This document shows positions 1 to 6,784 of a DNA stretch of 63,491 nt, one piece after another. Every line of letters begins with the position of its first letter. The stretch's first letter is position 1. Both the position numbers and the translations under genes were made by a program. The DNA is from a virus, in the IMG/VR virus record IMGVR_UViG_3300047444_000187, positions 1 through 63,491 of that record. The stretch is one strand, 5' to 3'. The notes beneath the pieces are model-generated. The model had not been told where the DNA came from. It was given only the letters and a program-made list of their open reading frames with translations, and made no database searches.

Positions 1-2
1 AC

Positions 3-122
3 CAAAGTCTTAAGGCAGAACATAATCTCCGACCCATTGGCAATGGGCGGATAGTGCAACAAGATGTGGAGGTGGTTGAGCAGCGACTACTTGACCAAAT
101 TATAGATGAGGACGGTGCATAA
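3..122 (+). CDS. C-terminal part of a hypothetical protein (start lies at the other end of the window)
   Basis: The frame is open from the first base to a TAA at 120-122 and encodes the last 39 residues of an acidic, helix-prone protein of unknown function. The other two forward frames stop within the first 60 bases. The piece continues in frame the truncated gene at 63272-63491, giving a protein of about 113 residues if the ends are joined. Its stop overlaps the ATG of the next gene by one base, as is usual in this tightly packed block. Confidence 0.75.
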   Translation, partial: QSLKAEHNLRPIGNGRIVQQDVEVVEQRLLDQIIDEDGA

Positions 123-817
123 TGATTAGACAATTTTCAGACTTAACCGAACTCCAAGTCTCTTCTTGCAGGTATGCAGGCGTGAAGAGGGCAGATGGTA
201 CTCTCTTCTACCCGGACTATGCGGAGGGTCTGACGGGTATACCGACTGAGTTCGCCTTTGGGACTTCTCGTGATAACATGCCAGAGGTTATGGCAAAAGC
301 GGGGTTCAAGCATATCCGCACCATGATTAACTGGTGGCCCTCTCACGCGTACGAGAAGGCTCCGATGAATATGTTCTGGTGGAAGAATCCTAACCCCACG
401 CGTCCTCAAGAAATCACGGATGTCAAGCCTCATTCGTGGATGTGGAAGTATAGCGATGACTACCCCAACTTCGGCGTGGACGATACCCAAGGGACCGGGT
501 GTGGCGTTAAGATTGGCCATCTACCCCTCAGAGCATATCAGTGGTATCACTACTTTACCTTGATGCGTCTCCCGCTAACCAAGAACTTAACTGAGGTCCA
601 GAAGACTTGGCTCAAGTATCGTTCCTTCAAGTTCTTGGATGAGGGTTCCATCTCTAGCTATTGGGTCAATGGCTTCGAGCCAGAGAAATACACGGTTGAC
701 AAAGAGATTAGGTTCTGGAAGAAGCATGACCCCAACCGTCAATACTACCATGCTATCCAGCTCAAATCAAACGGGGAACTCTACTATAAAGTCCATGGCT
801 ACCAACCTCAACATTAA
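122..817 (+). CDS. hypothetical protein, 231 aa
   Basis: This is a soluble 231-residue protein, very rich in Trp, Tyr and His, for example a cluster INWWPSHAYE near residue 68 and MFWWKNPNP near residue 84. I recognise no family. It has no signal peptide or membrane segment. The ATG overlaps the stop of the upstream gene, so it probably belongs to the rightward operon that continues from the amidoligase cluster at the end of the window. Confidence 0.75.
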   Translation: MIRQFSDLTELQVSSCRYAGVKRADGTLFYPDYAEGLTGIPTEFAFGTSRDNMPEVMAKAGFKHIRTMINWWPSHAYEKAPMNMFWWKNPNPTRPQEITDVKPHSWMWKYSDDYPNFGVDDTQGTGCGVKIGHLPLRAYQWYHYFTLMRLPLTKNLTEVQKTWLKYRSFKFLDEGSISSYWVNGFEPEKYTVDKEIRFWKKHDPNRQYYHAIQLKSNGELYYKVHGYQPQH

Positions 818-956
818 ACAACTCAAAGTCCGCCGAGCTGATGTGCTGTACTATCTCAAGCAGTGCAAATCTAGTGGGGCTAAGCTCTACTGGTACGGGC
901 GGCTGGACGAAATTGAAAGGATGATTAAACTTGCACTTTCACATCATAGGCAATAA
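795..956 (+). CDS. small hypothetical protein, 53 aa
   Basis: A 53-residue basic protein starts at ATG 795, inside the end of the preceding gene (23-base overlap). The predicted peptide is helical and Lys/Arg-rich, with the segment YWYGRLDEIERMIKLAL. The function is not recognisable. It is supported mainly by the dense coding layout and by being the only sensible frame in this interval. Confidence 0.6.
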   Translation: MATNLNIKQLKVRRADVLYYLKQCKSSGAKLYWYGRLDEIERMIKLALSHHRQ

Positions 957-1212
957 GCGCGTAGGCAAGTGTGTCGGTACACGTTACGTTAAGTTTGGGC
1001 GTGATGTGATGCGGAAGAACAACACTATCGGCATCTCTAGGGATATACTTCATGAGTTGAAAGTAGAGGGTTGCCAAGTAATTCAGTCCCATGAGTTAGA
1101 GATTTCCATGCTCGACTTTCTTCTTAACGGTGAAGTTGGCGTGCATGAAGGCTACGAACCCCAACTCTTTGTGGATATTAAGCATTGGAGACCTATAAAT
1201 GCGACTAGATAA
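931..1212 (+). CDS. hypothetical protein, 93 aa
   Basis: The 93-residue frame starts at TTG 931, overlapping the previous gene by 26 bases, and ends inside the start of the nuclease gene. An internal ATG at 1006 is an alternative start. No known domain is visible. The sequence looks like an alpha/beta soluble protein. Confidence 0.6.
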   Translation: MHFHIIGNKRVGKCVGTRYVKFGRDVMRKNNTIGISRDILHELKVEGCQVIQSHELEISMLDFLLNGEVGVHEGYEPQLFVDIKHWRPINATR

Positions 1213-2113
1213 CAGTGCGGCCAATTGTTTCCGTGAATGTCCGTGGAAGTATTACGAGACGTTCGTGCGCGGTATTGAACTCAAACCTGTGGGAGAAACA
1301 TATAGCCCACTTCAGCTAGGGAGTCGTGTCCATGAACTCTTGGAAGAACATTACTCTGGTGTGGTCAAGTACCCCGCCGACGCAAACGAGAAGCTCGAAG
1401 AAGAAGCCCAGTGGATACTTGTGGCGTATCGCCGTCACTATCCCCAAGAAGAGTTTCGGGTACTCGATGTCGAGCACACGTTTGAAGTAGCTCTCCCCGA
1501 CTATTGCCCTGAATGTTATAGCTTGGAATTTGTAGAGAAGTCCGAACACGATGATGTGTGGCCCAATGAAATGTATTGCAAGGCTTGCGATTGTTACTTC
1601 CAAGCTGGACGCCACACCTATACAGGCAAGATTGACTTGCTTGTTGAGCAGGACAACGAGTTGTATATCATTGACCACAAGACTGAGAAGCGTTCCAGCA
1701 AGAGTAATCTCCCACAGAAGTGGGCAGCAAAGGACCAAGCAACCCAGTACTGGTGGGCTGCGGAGAAGATATATGCCAAACCCATTAACCGTTTTATTGT
1801 TAACGTTCTACGTCGTCCTTCACCTGCTGGCAGGGAGGGGCCGGAGTTCCCTGAGCGGCAGAGGGTCGAGAGAACTGACATCCAGATTGAAACCGCCCTA
1901 CGAGATTTGGTCGTTAAGGGAGACGAAATAGAGAAGTATCTCAAGATTTTCAAGGATACACCGTGGCCTGCCAACCGGGACAACTGCTATACATGGGGCC
2001 AATGCGAGTATTACATGCCTCATCTTTACGGTTGGAGTGATGAGATTCTGCGAGTCAAGTACCAGAAGAAGGAAGAGTATCTAAATCTAGCGGGAGTGAG
2101 GATTATCCAATGA
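1199..2113 (+). CDS. PD-(D/E)XK superfamily nuclease (Cas4/AddB-like)
   Basis: This 304-residue protein carries the PD-(D/E)XK nuclease core. A conserved His lies in GSRVHELLEEHY (residues 41-52), the first metal-binding Asp in GKID (D146), the D-x-K pair in IIDHKTEK (D159, K161), and a downstream Gln near residue 180 precedes TQYWWAA. A zinc-ribbon-like insert with CPEC (103-106) and CKAC (127-130) sits before the core. Cysteines at residues 10 and 14 and two near the C-terminus resemble the iron-sulfur cysteines of Cas4/AddB enzymes, but that is inference. Such nucleases process DNA ends in phage recombination. It overlaps the next gene by ATGA. Confidence 0.85.
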   Translation: MRLDNSAANCFRECPWKYYETFVRGIELKPVGETYSPLQLGSRVHELLEEHYSGVVKYPADANEKLEEEAQWILVAYRRHYPQEEFRVLDVEHTFEVALPDYCPECYSLEFVEKSEHDDVWPNEMYCKACDCYFQAGRHTYTGKIDLLVEQDNELYIIDHKTEKRSSKSNLPQKWAAKDQATQYWWAAEKIYAKPINRFIVNVLRRPSPAGREGPEFPERQRVERTDIQIETALRDLVVKGDEIEKYLKIFKDTPWPANRDNCYTWGQCEYYMPHLYGWSDEILRVKYQKKEEYLNLAGVRIIQ

Positions 2114-2289
2114 ACCAAAAACAAGTTGCATTAACGGAGATTGCGACTCTCCAACGGGATGTTGCAGTCAATGAGTTTCGAGCAGGCAGTAAAGAATTCA
2201 CTCCAGAGGGACGGCGGCTGTTCCGTTCTCGTGCGCGTGTCGCAGCAAGGTTGCTTAAAGAATGGGAAAGGTTTCTAAAAACTTTGTAG
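2110..2289 (+). CDS. small basic hypothetical protein, 59 aa
   Basis: This frame starts at ATG 2110, which forms an ATGA overlap with the stop of the nuclease gene, and ends at TAG 2287-2289. The 59-residue product is helical and Arg-rich (for example RRLFRSRARVAARLLKEWER). It could bind nucleic acid, but no family is recognised. Translational coupling to the nuclease is likely. Confidence 0.65.
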   Translation: MNQKQVALTEIATLQRDVAVNEFRAGSKEFTPEGRRLFRSRARVAARLLKEWERFLKTL

Positions 2290-2639
2290 GGCCTCATGCT
2301 ATCTGGAACTATGGGCCTTGCTTTTACTGCGGTCAAAATTGCTTCAGGACCGCAAGTGAGAAACCTTGGACCTATACACGCGACCATGTTCTTCCACTCA
2401 AACACCGTTTCGGTCATACTGGACCGCCTCTTACCGTCACTTGCTGTTATAGTTGTAATCAAAAGAAGCGTAATGCGCGCCCTGAACCTTTCGTATACCG
2501 AAATTTTTCAGAGGATGAAGCGTGCCGTATCCTGAACAATCTAAAGAAGTTAGGCTTCGAGCCAAGCTTAGAGGAGATTCTAAATGCAAGTACACGCATA
2601 CGGGAAGGTCTGGGCGGTTGGACATCTGCAAGCGGGTGA
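2262..2639 (+). CDS. HNH endonuclease
   Basis: The 125-residue protein has an HNH/ββα-metal nuclease motif. A first CxxC (CFYC, residues 20-23) is followed by RDHVLPLKHRFGHTG and then CYSCNQKKRN, with catalytic-type His and Asn and the second zinc-binding CxxC. The domain fills residues 18-75, with a helical tail. Small free-standing HNH proteins in phages can act in packaging, recombination or homing. This one lies between a recombination nuclease and an RNA ligase, far from the terminase, so a homing or nucleic-acid-processing role seems more likely than packaging. Confidence 0.85.
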   Translation: MGKVSKNFVGPHAIWNYGPCFYCGQNCFRTASEKPWTYTRDHVLPLKHRFGHTGPPLTVTCCYSCNQKKRNARPEPFVYRNFSEDEACRILNNLKKLGFEPSLEEILNASTRIREGLGGWTSASG

Positions 2640-3531
2640 CCTGTTTGAGGGTCCTGTGGTGGTCCAAGAGAAAGTTGATGGCTCTCAGTTTTCATTCGGC
2701 AACGTTAAGGGCAAGCTTTGTGCTCGCAGTAAAGGTGCTCCGGTTGGTGAGGGCGGCAACGTTGAGGGGATGTTTTCCAAAGCGTATCGAACTGCCCAAA
2801 TGATTTTCGCAACGGGAACTATCCCGGAAGGAATGGTGATTCGTGGAGAATGTATCGAGAAGCCGAAGCACAACTCGCTCACGTATAACCGTGTACCAGT
2901 TGGCAATATCGCTATCTGGGACATCACCGAAGAAGACGGCTCCGAGAAATACCTTCCACCCGAGCGGGTCCAAGAGCTGGCTAAGATGTGGGCGCTTGAG
3001 GTCGTTCCTACTTTCTATCAGGGGCCACTTGATAGACATTCTCTTAAGCAGTCGTTGGAAGATTGGCTCAAGCGGGAAAGCTTCTTAGGTGGAGCTACGG
3101 TTGAGGGAGTTGTCTTAAAGAACTACCGCAAGGTAGATGGCATGGGCAAGATGCTTTGTGCCAAGGTTGTCAACGAATCGTTCAAGGAACTCAATAGTGA
3201 AAACTGGAAAGCACAACAACCCGGCTCCGCTATCGAGCGCATCATCACCAGCTTTAATTCAGAAAATATCTGGAAGAAAGCGATTCAACACGCGAAAGAA
3301 GATGGTCACCTTCTCAACGAAGCTAAGGATATTGGTTATCTTATTGGCGCTATTAAACGGGACTTCCATGAGGAGAATGGTGAAGCCATTAAGAAGAAAA
3401 TCTTTCGTGAGTTTTATTCGGATATTGAGCGGGGGATTATGAAGGGTTTCCCGGAGTGGTACAAGACTCAGTTATTGGAGGCTGCCTTAAATGTTGAAGA
3501 TGAAGCAAGTCCTAATAGCCCCGTGGAGTAG
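2584..3531 (+). CDS. RNA ligase (Rnl2-like nucleotidyltransferase)
   Basis: This 315-residue ATP-dependent RNA ligase joins 3'-OH and 5'-phosphate RNA ends through a covalent lysyl-AMP. All nucleotidyltransferase motifs can be read: motif I EKVDGS with nucleophile K30, motif III/IIIa IRGEC (residues 86-90), motif IV EGVVLKN (174-180) and motif V CAKVV (K194). The C-terminal 110 residues are helical, as in Rnl2-type enzymes. The start overlaps the HNH gene by 56 bases. With the phosphoesterase at 3667 and the phage tRNA it may form an RNA-repair set. Confidence 0.9.
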   Translation: MQVHAYGKVWAVGHLQAGDLFEGPVVVQEKVDGSQFSFGNVKGKLCARSKGAPVGEGGNVEGMFSKAYRTAQMIFATGTIPEGMVIRGECIEKPKHNSLTYNRVPVGNIAIWDITEEDGSEKYLPPERVQELAKMWALEVVPTFYQGPLDRHSLKQSLEDWLKRESFLGGATVEGVVLKNYRKVDGMGKMLCAKVVNESFKELNSENWKAQQPGSAIERIITSFNSENIWKKAIQHAKEDGHLLNEAKDIGYLIGAIKRDFHEENGEAIKKKIFREFYSDIERGIMKGFPEWYKTQLLEAALNVEDEASPNSPVE

Positions 3532-3670
3532 TGCGAACGGGATTCAATCCTATTCCACAATCGCGCTTGGTGAGGATGGCTACGTCTATCGGTATGACGT
3601 GGCCTGCAACGGTTGGATTCGATACAAGATGAAGCCCGCTGAGTGTGGGCTGGACGGACACAAACGATGA
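3491..3670 (+). CDS. small hypothetical protein, 59 aa
   Basis: The frame starts at ATG 3491 within the end of the RNA ligase gene and ends at TGA 3668-3670, overlapping the next gene by ATGA. ATG 3500 is an alternative start. The product contains a Tyr-rich strand pattern (GEDGYVYRYDVACNGWIRYK) suggesting a small beta-rich fold. No family is recognised. Confidence 0.65.
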   Translation: MLKMKQVLIAPWSSANGIQSYSTIALGEDGYVYRYDVACNGWIRYKMKPAECGLDGHKR

Positions 3671-4329
3671 AGGTAGTTGCTATCTCTGATACCCACGGCA
3701 AGCACCGTCTCTTTGATATCCCGGACGGTGATATGTTTATCCACGCGGGAGACTTCACGAATGTGGGTGAGCTTGACCAAGTGGAAGACTTCAACAAGTG
3801 GCTCGGTGAACTCCCACACACGTACAAGATAGTCATTGCGGGGAACCATGACCTCTCACTCGAACGCTCGCCCGAAATCACGGAGCCGATGCTCACGAAC
3901 TGCATCTACCTCAAAGACGAAGGCATCACGCTTGACAACAAAACCATCTGGGGTAGCCCGTGGACGCCGTTCTTCCACAGCGACTTCTGGGTCTTTCATA
4001 AGAAGGGGTATCTTGAGCAAGCCAAACATTGGTCCCGAGTGCCAGAGAACTTGGATATCCTTGTCACCCATGGCCCTCCGAATCGTGTACTTGATTTGAC
4101 AATGGAAGGGGAGAATGCTGGTGATATGGCGCTTGCCCACAGGCTATTTGAGCTTGACTTCCCGCCCAAGTTTCATTTGTTTGGGCACATCCACGAAGGC
4201 TATGGCAAGTCCATGCGTGTGTATAAGCAAAACGATTGGGCTGGCTCTACTGTTCGCCACGCCAATGTGAGTGCGCTTGACCGGATGTACAAGCCGAGAG
4301 AAAATCCTGCAATTGAGTTTGAGGTTTAA
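3667..4329 (+). CDS. calcineurin-like metallophosphoesterase
   Basis: This 220-residue metallophosphoesterase has all the dimetal motifs in order: SDTHG (D8, H10), HAGDF (D29), AGNHD (N60, H61), THGPP and GHIHEGYG. The substrate cannot be read from sequence. Family members cleave phosphomonoesters, phosphodiesters (including 2',3'-cyclic ends) or nucleotides. It follows an RNA ligase almost directly, which makes RNA end-healing possible. ATG 3667 is preferred over an upstream in-frame start because of the ATGA coupling with the preceding small gene. Confidence 0.88.
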   Translation: MKVVAISDTHGKHRLFDIPDGDMFIHAGDFTNVGELDQVEDFNKWLGELPHTYKIVIAGNHDLSLERSPEITEPMLTNCIYLKDEGITLDNKTIWGSPWTPFFHSDFWVFHKKGYLEQAKHWSRVPENLDILVTHGPPNRVLDLTMEGENAGDMALAHRLFELDFPPKFHLFGHIHEGYGKSMRVYKQNDWAGSTVRHANVSALDRMYKPRENPAIEFEV

Positions 4330-4330
4330 T

Positions 4331-4558
4331 ATGAGACGACTTAAGTTTCGAGCACACTTCAATCGCATCAACATGCAACGGGGCAACCCTAATGTCTGGA
4401 CCGTCCACAACTCGCGTGGATGTTTCCAAGGCACGGGCATCATTAGCCAAGTCCCGATGGCCACAGTTTTCAAAGCTGATGGCCGTCAACCGCGAGCCTA
4501 CTTTGAGGGGTACGCCTTTGTCACCGTTAACCGCTTCGGCACAATTACCCTCACCTAA
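4331..4558 (+). CDS. hypothetical protein, 75 aa
   Basis: A 75-residue basic protein starts at ATG 4331, directly after the phosphoesterase stop. It is beta-rich with several aromatic and glycine residues (WTVHNSRGCFQGTGII) and has no recognised domain. Confidence 0.65.
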   Translation: MRRLKFRAHFNRINMQRGNPNVWTVHNSRGCFQGTGIISQVPMATVFKADGRQPRAYFEGYAFVTVNRFGTITLT

Positions 4559-4748
4559 GCATTGGTGGGAGTGTCCAGACTTACGAGAAGCCTATGACAT
4601 ACGGACGGCTGCTCTGAGACACGAGATGCGTGAACGTTTCAAAGCAAGACACGCGCGCGTGTACGACTCCGCAGAACCCGCATATATAGAGGATGAAAAT
4701 GCTCCTGCATGTGCGCGCGGAACTATACTAGATATTCAATCCCAGTAA
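4479..4748 (+). CDS. hypothetical protein, 89 aa (start uncertain)
   Basis: The reading frame ending at 4748 is the only coding candidate between 4558 and 4762. The charged, Trp-containing segment around KHWWECPDLREAYDIR followed by HEMRERFKARH looks like real protein. The start could be ATG 4479 or an internal start near 4624. The function is unknown. Confidence 0.5.
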   Translation: MAVNREPTLRGTPLSPLTASAQLPSPKHWWECPDLREAYDIRTAALRHEMRERFKARHARVYDSAEPAYIEDENAPACARGTILDIQSQ

Positions 4749-4761
4749 ACGAAAGGAAACT

Positions 4762-5151
4762 ATGGCCCGCTGCAAACATGGAGTATTCTTGCCGGAGTCA
4801 ACTAAATATGGGGCAGAGGATGTCTGCTCTATATGTAAGGGACTTCCAGATTACTCTCGTGTGACGACAGTTTTAATCTCTACACCGTCTACGAGAGAAG
4901 CCTTAGATATTGTTGATACTTTGCACGATTCTGATTACTCAGAAGGAGAATTAGACGCAGCGAAGGGGCAGCTTATGTGCTTCTTAGCTTCGGTAACAGA
5001 TGAATCAGAGGAGTATTATTCCGAGTTTTCGCTAGCGCAACTCAAGCGTCTAACTGAAAAGACTGACGCAGTACGTGAGTTCTTGTATTCCAAAGATTCA
5101 GAAGAGGACCCGAGATGGGTGGAATCTGAGGGGCTTGATGAACTTGAATGA
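4762..5151 (+). CDS. acidic hypothetical protein with an N-terminal Cys pair, 129 aa
   Basis: A GAAAGGA ribosome site precedes ATG 4762. The 129-residue acidic protein has Cys4/His6 and CSIC (residues 22-25) near the N-terminus, suggesting a small zinc site, followed by a helical, Glu/Asp-rich body. It overlaps the sigma-factor gene by 14 bases and may be translationally coupled to it. A regulatory role, such as modulating the sigma factor, is speculation. Confidence 0.7.
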   Translation: MARCKHGVFLPESTKYGAEDVCSICKGLPDYSRVTTVLISTPSTREALDIVDTLHDSDYSEGELDAAKGQLMCFLASVTDESEEYYSEFSLAQLKRLTEKTDAVREFLYSKDSEEDPRWVESEGLDELE

Positions 5152-5674
5152 GGCTTACGCGCTTTACGTCACAAACCCCGAAGAGAATAAAGAGCTTTTC
5201 GGAAATGAACTGTTGAAGTTTTGCCGAAAGTTTACTCGCAATTTATCCAAAGACCCCGCTGGGGTTACCAGCGAAAGTTCGTGGTGCTCCACGCAAGATG
5301 CGTCTAGCGATGCGGTTATTACAATCTTGAAAAAGATGGATACGTTTGATGTTGCTAGAGGTGTATCTTTCACTACTTGGGCGGGTAAAATAGTTATAGA
5401 TGCAGTCAAAGACTCTAATCGTAGGTATGGCAAACGACAGGAGATAGGCCTATACGACGTTACGTTATCTCACGAACCGCATAGAGCTATAGAGGATAAA
5501 CTTACGCTCAAGAAAATGATTTCGACTCTTAATGAAGCAGATAAGTACTTTGTTAAGTTAAAGATGGATGGGTATGACCAAGGTCAAATAGGTAGAGCTT
5601 TTGAACGAGACGCGCTTTGGGCTAAAGAAAAGTGGAAGTATCTAAAGAAAAAATTCACCCAAATGGCAAGTTAA
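5138..5674 (+). CDS. phage-encoded sigma-70-family sigma factor (ECF-like)
   Basis: This 178-residue protein has the two-domain layout of a short sigma factor. A region 2-like segment around residues 60-105 includes KKMDTFDVARGVSFTTWAG and then IVIDAVKDSNRR, the pattern that contacts core polymerase and the -10 element. A C-terminal region 4-like helix-turn-helix (about 125-170) includes LNEADKYFVKLKMDGYD. Sigma-1.1 and region 3 are absent. ATG 5138 is chosen because GAGGGG lies just upstream. It would redirect host RNA polymerase to phage promoters. A bipartite motif found three times in the genome, one copy overlapping this gene's stop, is the likely target. Confidence 0.82.
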   Translation: MNLNEAYALYVTNPEENKELFGNELLKFCRKFTRNLSKDPAGVTSESSWCSTQDASSDAVITILKKMDTFDVARGVSFTTWAGKIVIDAVKDSNRRYGKRQEIGLYDVTLSHEPHRAIEDKLTLKKMISTLNEADKYFVKLKMDGYDQGQIGRAFERDALWAKEKWKYLKKKFTQMAS

Positions 5675-5687
5675 AACGGATAATATG
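5654..5687 (+). promoter_or_regulatory. putative phage sigma promoter, copy 1 (rightward)
   Basis: An upstream box TTCACCCAA at 5654 and a downstream box AAACGGATAATATG at 5674 are spaced exactly 20 bases start to start. The same two boxes at the same spacing recur at 5905 (same strand) and 48782 (opposite strand). This copy overlaps the 3' end of the sigma gene and would drive 5731 onward. No sigma-70 consensus -35 is present. Confidence 0.7.
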
Positions 5688-5730
5688 CGTAACCTGCATT
5701 TGGATTCCGGTTACCGCACGGGGCGAAGTT

Positions 5731-5934
5731 ATGAGAGACTATATGCGCATAGAATCTGTGTGTTGGCATGTATATGATGGTAAAGGATTTAATAGATACT
5801 TTAAGTCCGAGAAAGCCGCGTCTGAATGGATAACACAGCAACAAAATGGGGAAGAAGGCGTATCCAATTTTGTATGTGTTAAATGCACACCTTGTCCAAA
5901 AAAATTCCCCCAATTGCCTGTTTCAAACGGATAA
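5731..5934 (+). CDS. hypothetical protein, 67 aa
   Basis: This 67-residue protein starts at ATG 5731, 44 bases downstream of promoter copy 1, and its stop lies inside promoter copy 2. It has a beta-alpha-beta look (ESVCWHVYDGKGFNRYF) and a C-terminal CVKCTPC cysteine cluster. An upstream in-frame start at 5632 would lie within the sigma gene and is less likely. Confidence 0.6.
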   Translation: MRDYMRIESVCWHVYDGKGFNRYFKSEKAASEWITQQQNGEEGVSNFVCVKCTPCPKKFPQLPVSNG

Positions 5935-5938
5935 TATG
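5905..5938 (+). promoter_or_regulatory. putative phage sigma promoter, copy 2 (rightward)
   Basis: TTCCCCCAA at 5905 and AAACGGATAATATG at 5925 repeat the copy 1 arrangement with identical 20-base spacing. It lies at the start of the structured non-coding interval and would drive the tRNA-like element and the genes from 6371, including the Sak4-like ATPase. Confidence 0.72.
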
Positions 5939-6370
5939 TGTACTCGAAAGATAAGCTCATGGCTGCTTTCGGGTCGCCCAATGAGGGGGTTCTTACTCCC
6001 TAGATAGTGGACGGCAGTTACCACGGTAAACCCCCTGCCACTTCTCTCGTAGTCCGTAGGCGAAATGTTAAAGCCGCTCCTAATCAATGGGGTGCGCCCT
6101 CTTTGCAGGGGGTGCTGTGCGGGTTCGAATCCCGCCGGATTTAAGTAACAAGTTTACTCTAGGCGGTTCAATGGGAACATAGCGACCCAATAACCCCGCC
6201 CCACCAACGTCAGGTTGCACAAATCCTAGGTCTCGGTTCCTGATAGAGTAGGGTCGCTTATATTTTAGCTGTAAGGGTTGCACTGGTGTAACTAGCACGT
6301 CCTACGCAGTGGGCAAGGTCACGGCAATCCGTGGTGCAACCTTTCAAACTCCTGATAAGAAACGGGTTAC
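5939..6370 (+). other. structured non-coding interval
   Basis: These 432 bases hold no convincing gene. The interval contains the tRNA-like cloverleaf (6068-6144). Further on a 7-bp inverted repeat TACTCTA/TAGAGTA (6155-6161 and 6244-6250) encloses a small GTTC/GAAC hairpin. Transcription from promoter copy 2 would place all of this in an RNA leader. A 14-codon reading frame from ATG 5959 is the only notable short frame. Confidence 0.6.
6068..6144 (+). tRNA. tRNA-like element (possible degenerate tRNA-Ala(TGC) or integration-site relic)
   Basis: The T arm is perfect: stem GCGGG/CCCGC around loop TTCGAAT (6119-6135). The acceptor strands AAAGCCG (6070-6076) and CGGATTT (6136-6142) pair with a single G/A mismatch and can extend by two pairs, and the total is 74 bases, a normal tRNA length. 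The anticodon arm is an unusually long helix (6094-6101 with 6108-6115) around TTTGCA. The D arm is aberrant (CTCC/GGGG) and lacks the usual GG in its loop, and no CCA is encoded. A functional tRNA, a decayed tRNA, or the tRNA 3' end kept in a phage attachment site are all possible. Confidence 0.45.
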
Positions 6371-6562
6371 ATGAGCAAGTTTAATCCTGACCGCATGTCC
6401 AAGAACAAGACTTACATGCAAGAGTATGCTAAGACACAGCGCGCGTTCTTTGATGAGTTGACCGTCTACTACTGGATTGATGACCAAGGTAACAGGCACG
6501 AACAACGTAAGCTATCCGACAAGCAGATGCCCGGTGGTAAGAGATTAACCTATGCCAATTAG
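6371..6562 (+). CDS. hypothetical protein, 63 aa
   Basis: A 63-residue basic protein starts at ATG 6371 after the structured leader. It has a Tyr/Phe-rich centre (RAFFDELTVYYWIDDQGN) consistent with a small beta hairpin. Its end overlaps the following small gene by 11 bases. The function is unknown. Confidence 0.6.
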   Translation: MSKFNPDRMSKNKTYMQEYAKTQRAFFDELTVYYWIDDQGNRHEQRKLSDKQMPGGKRLTYAN

Positions 6563-6716
6563 AGAGTTTGTCTGTAAGAAAGATGGGGTCTTTGAAAGCT
6601 ATGTGTCTGGTACAGTCGTGGAGTCTAGGCCCTGCCCCAAGTGCGGAGCTAAAAGCAAGCTGGTCGAGTTCTCCGTCCCTGCCAAGCGCGACTCTCGCCA
6701 TGGTATTGTCAACTAG
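6552..6716 (+). CDS. small zinc-ribbon-like protein, 54 aa
   Basis: The frame begins at ATG 6552 within the end of the previous gene and stops at TAG 6714-6716. The 54 residues contain RPCPKCGAKSK, one half of a zinc ribbon, together with an early Cys (EFVCKKDG), resembling FmdB-type mini zinc ribbons. These often act as regulatory or RNA polymerase-associated peptides, but here this is inference. Confidence 0.6.
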   Translation: MPIREFVCKKDGVFESYVSGTVVESRPCPKCGAKSKLVEFSVPAKRDSRHGIVN

Positions 6717-6784
6717 CGATTGGCGTAATCTTGCAGATAACCCCGGTTACACATACAAGCGAGTGCCCTGTGGAGGGGATATAA

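Noticed and set aside
6155-6250. Second tRNA suggested by TACTCTA/TAGAGTA and a GTTC/GAAC hairpin
   Set aside because: No proper T arm (no GGTTC with complementary flanks) or anticodon arm could be built, so only an inverted repeat is reported.
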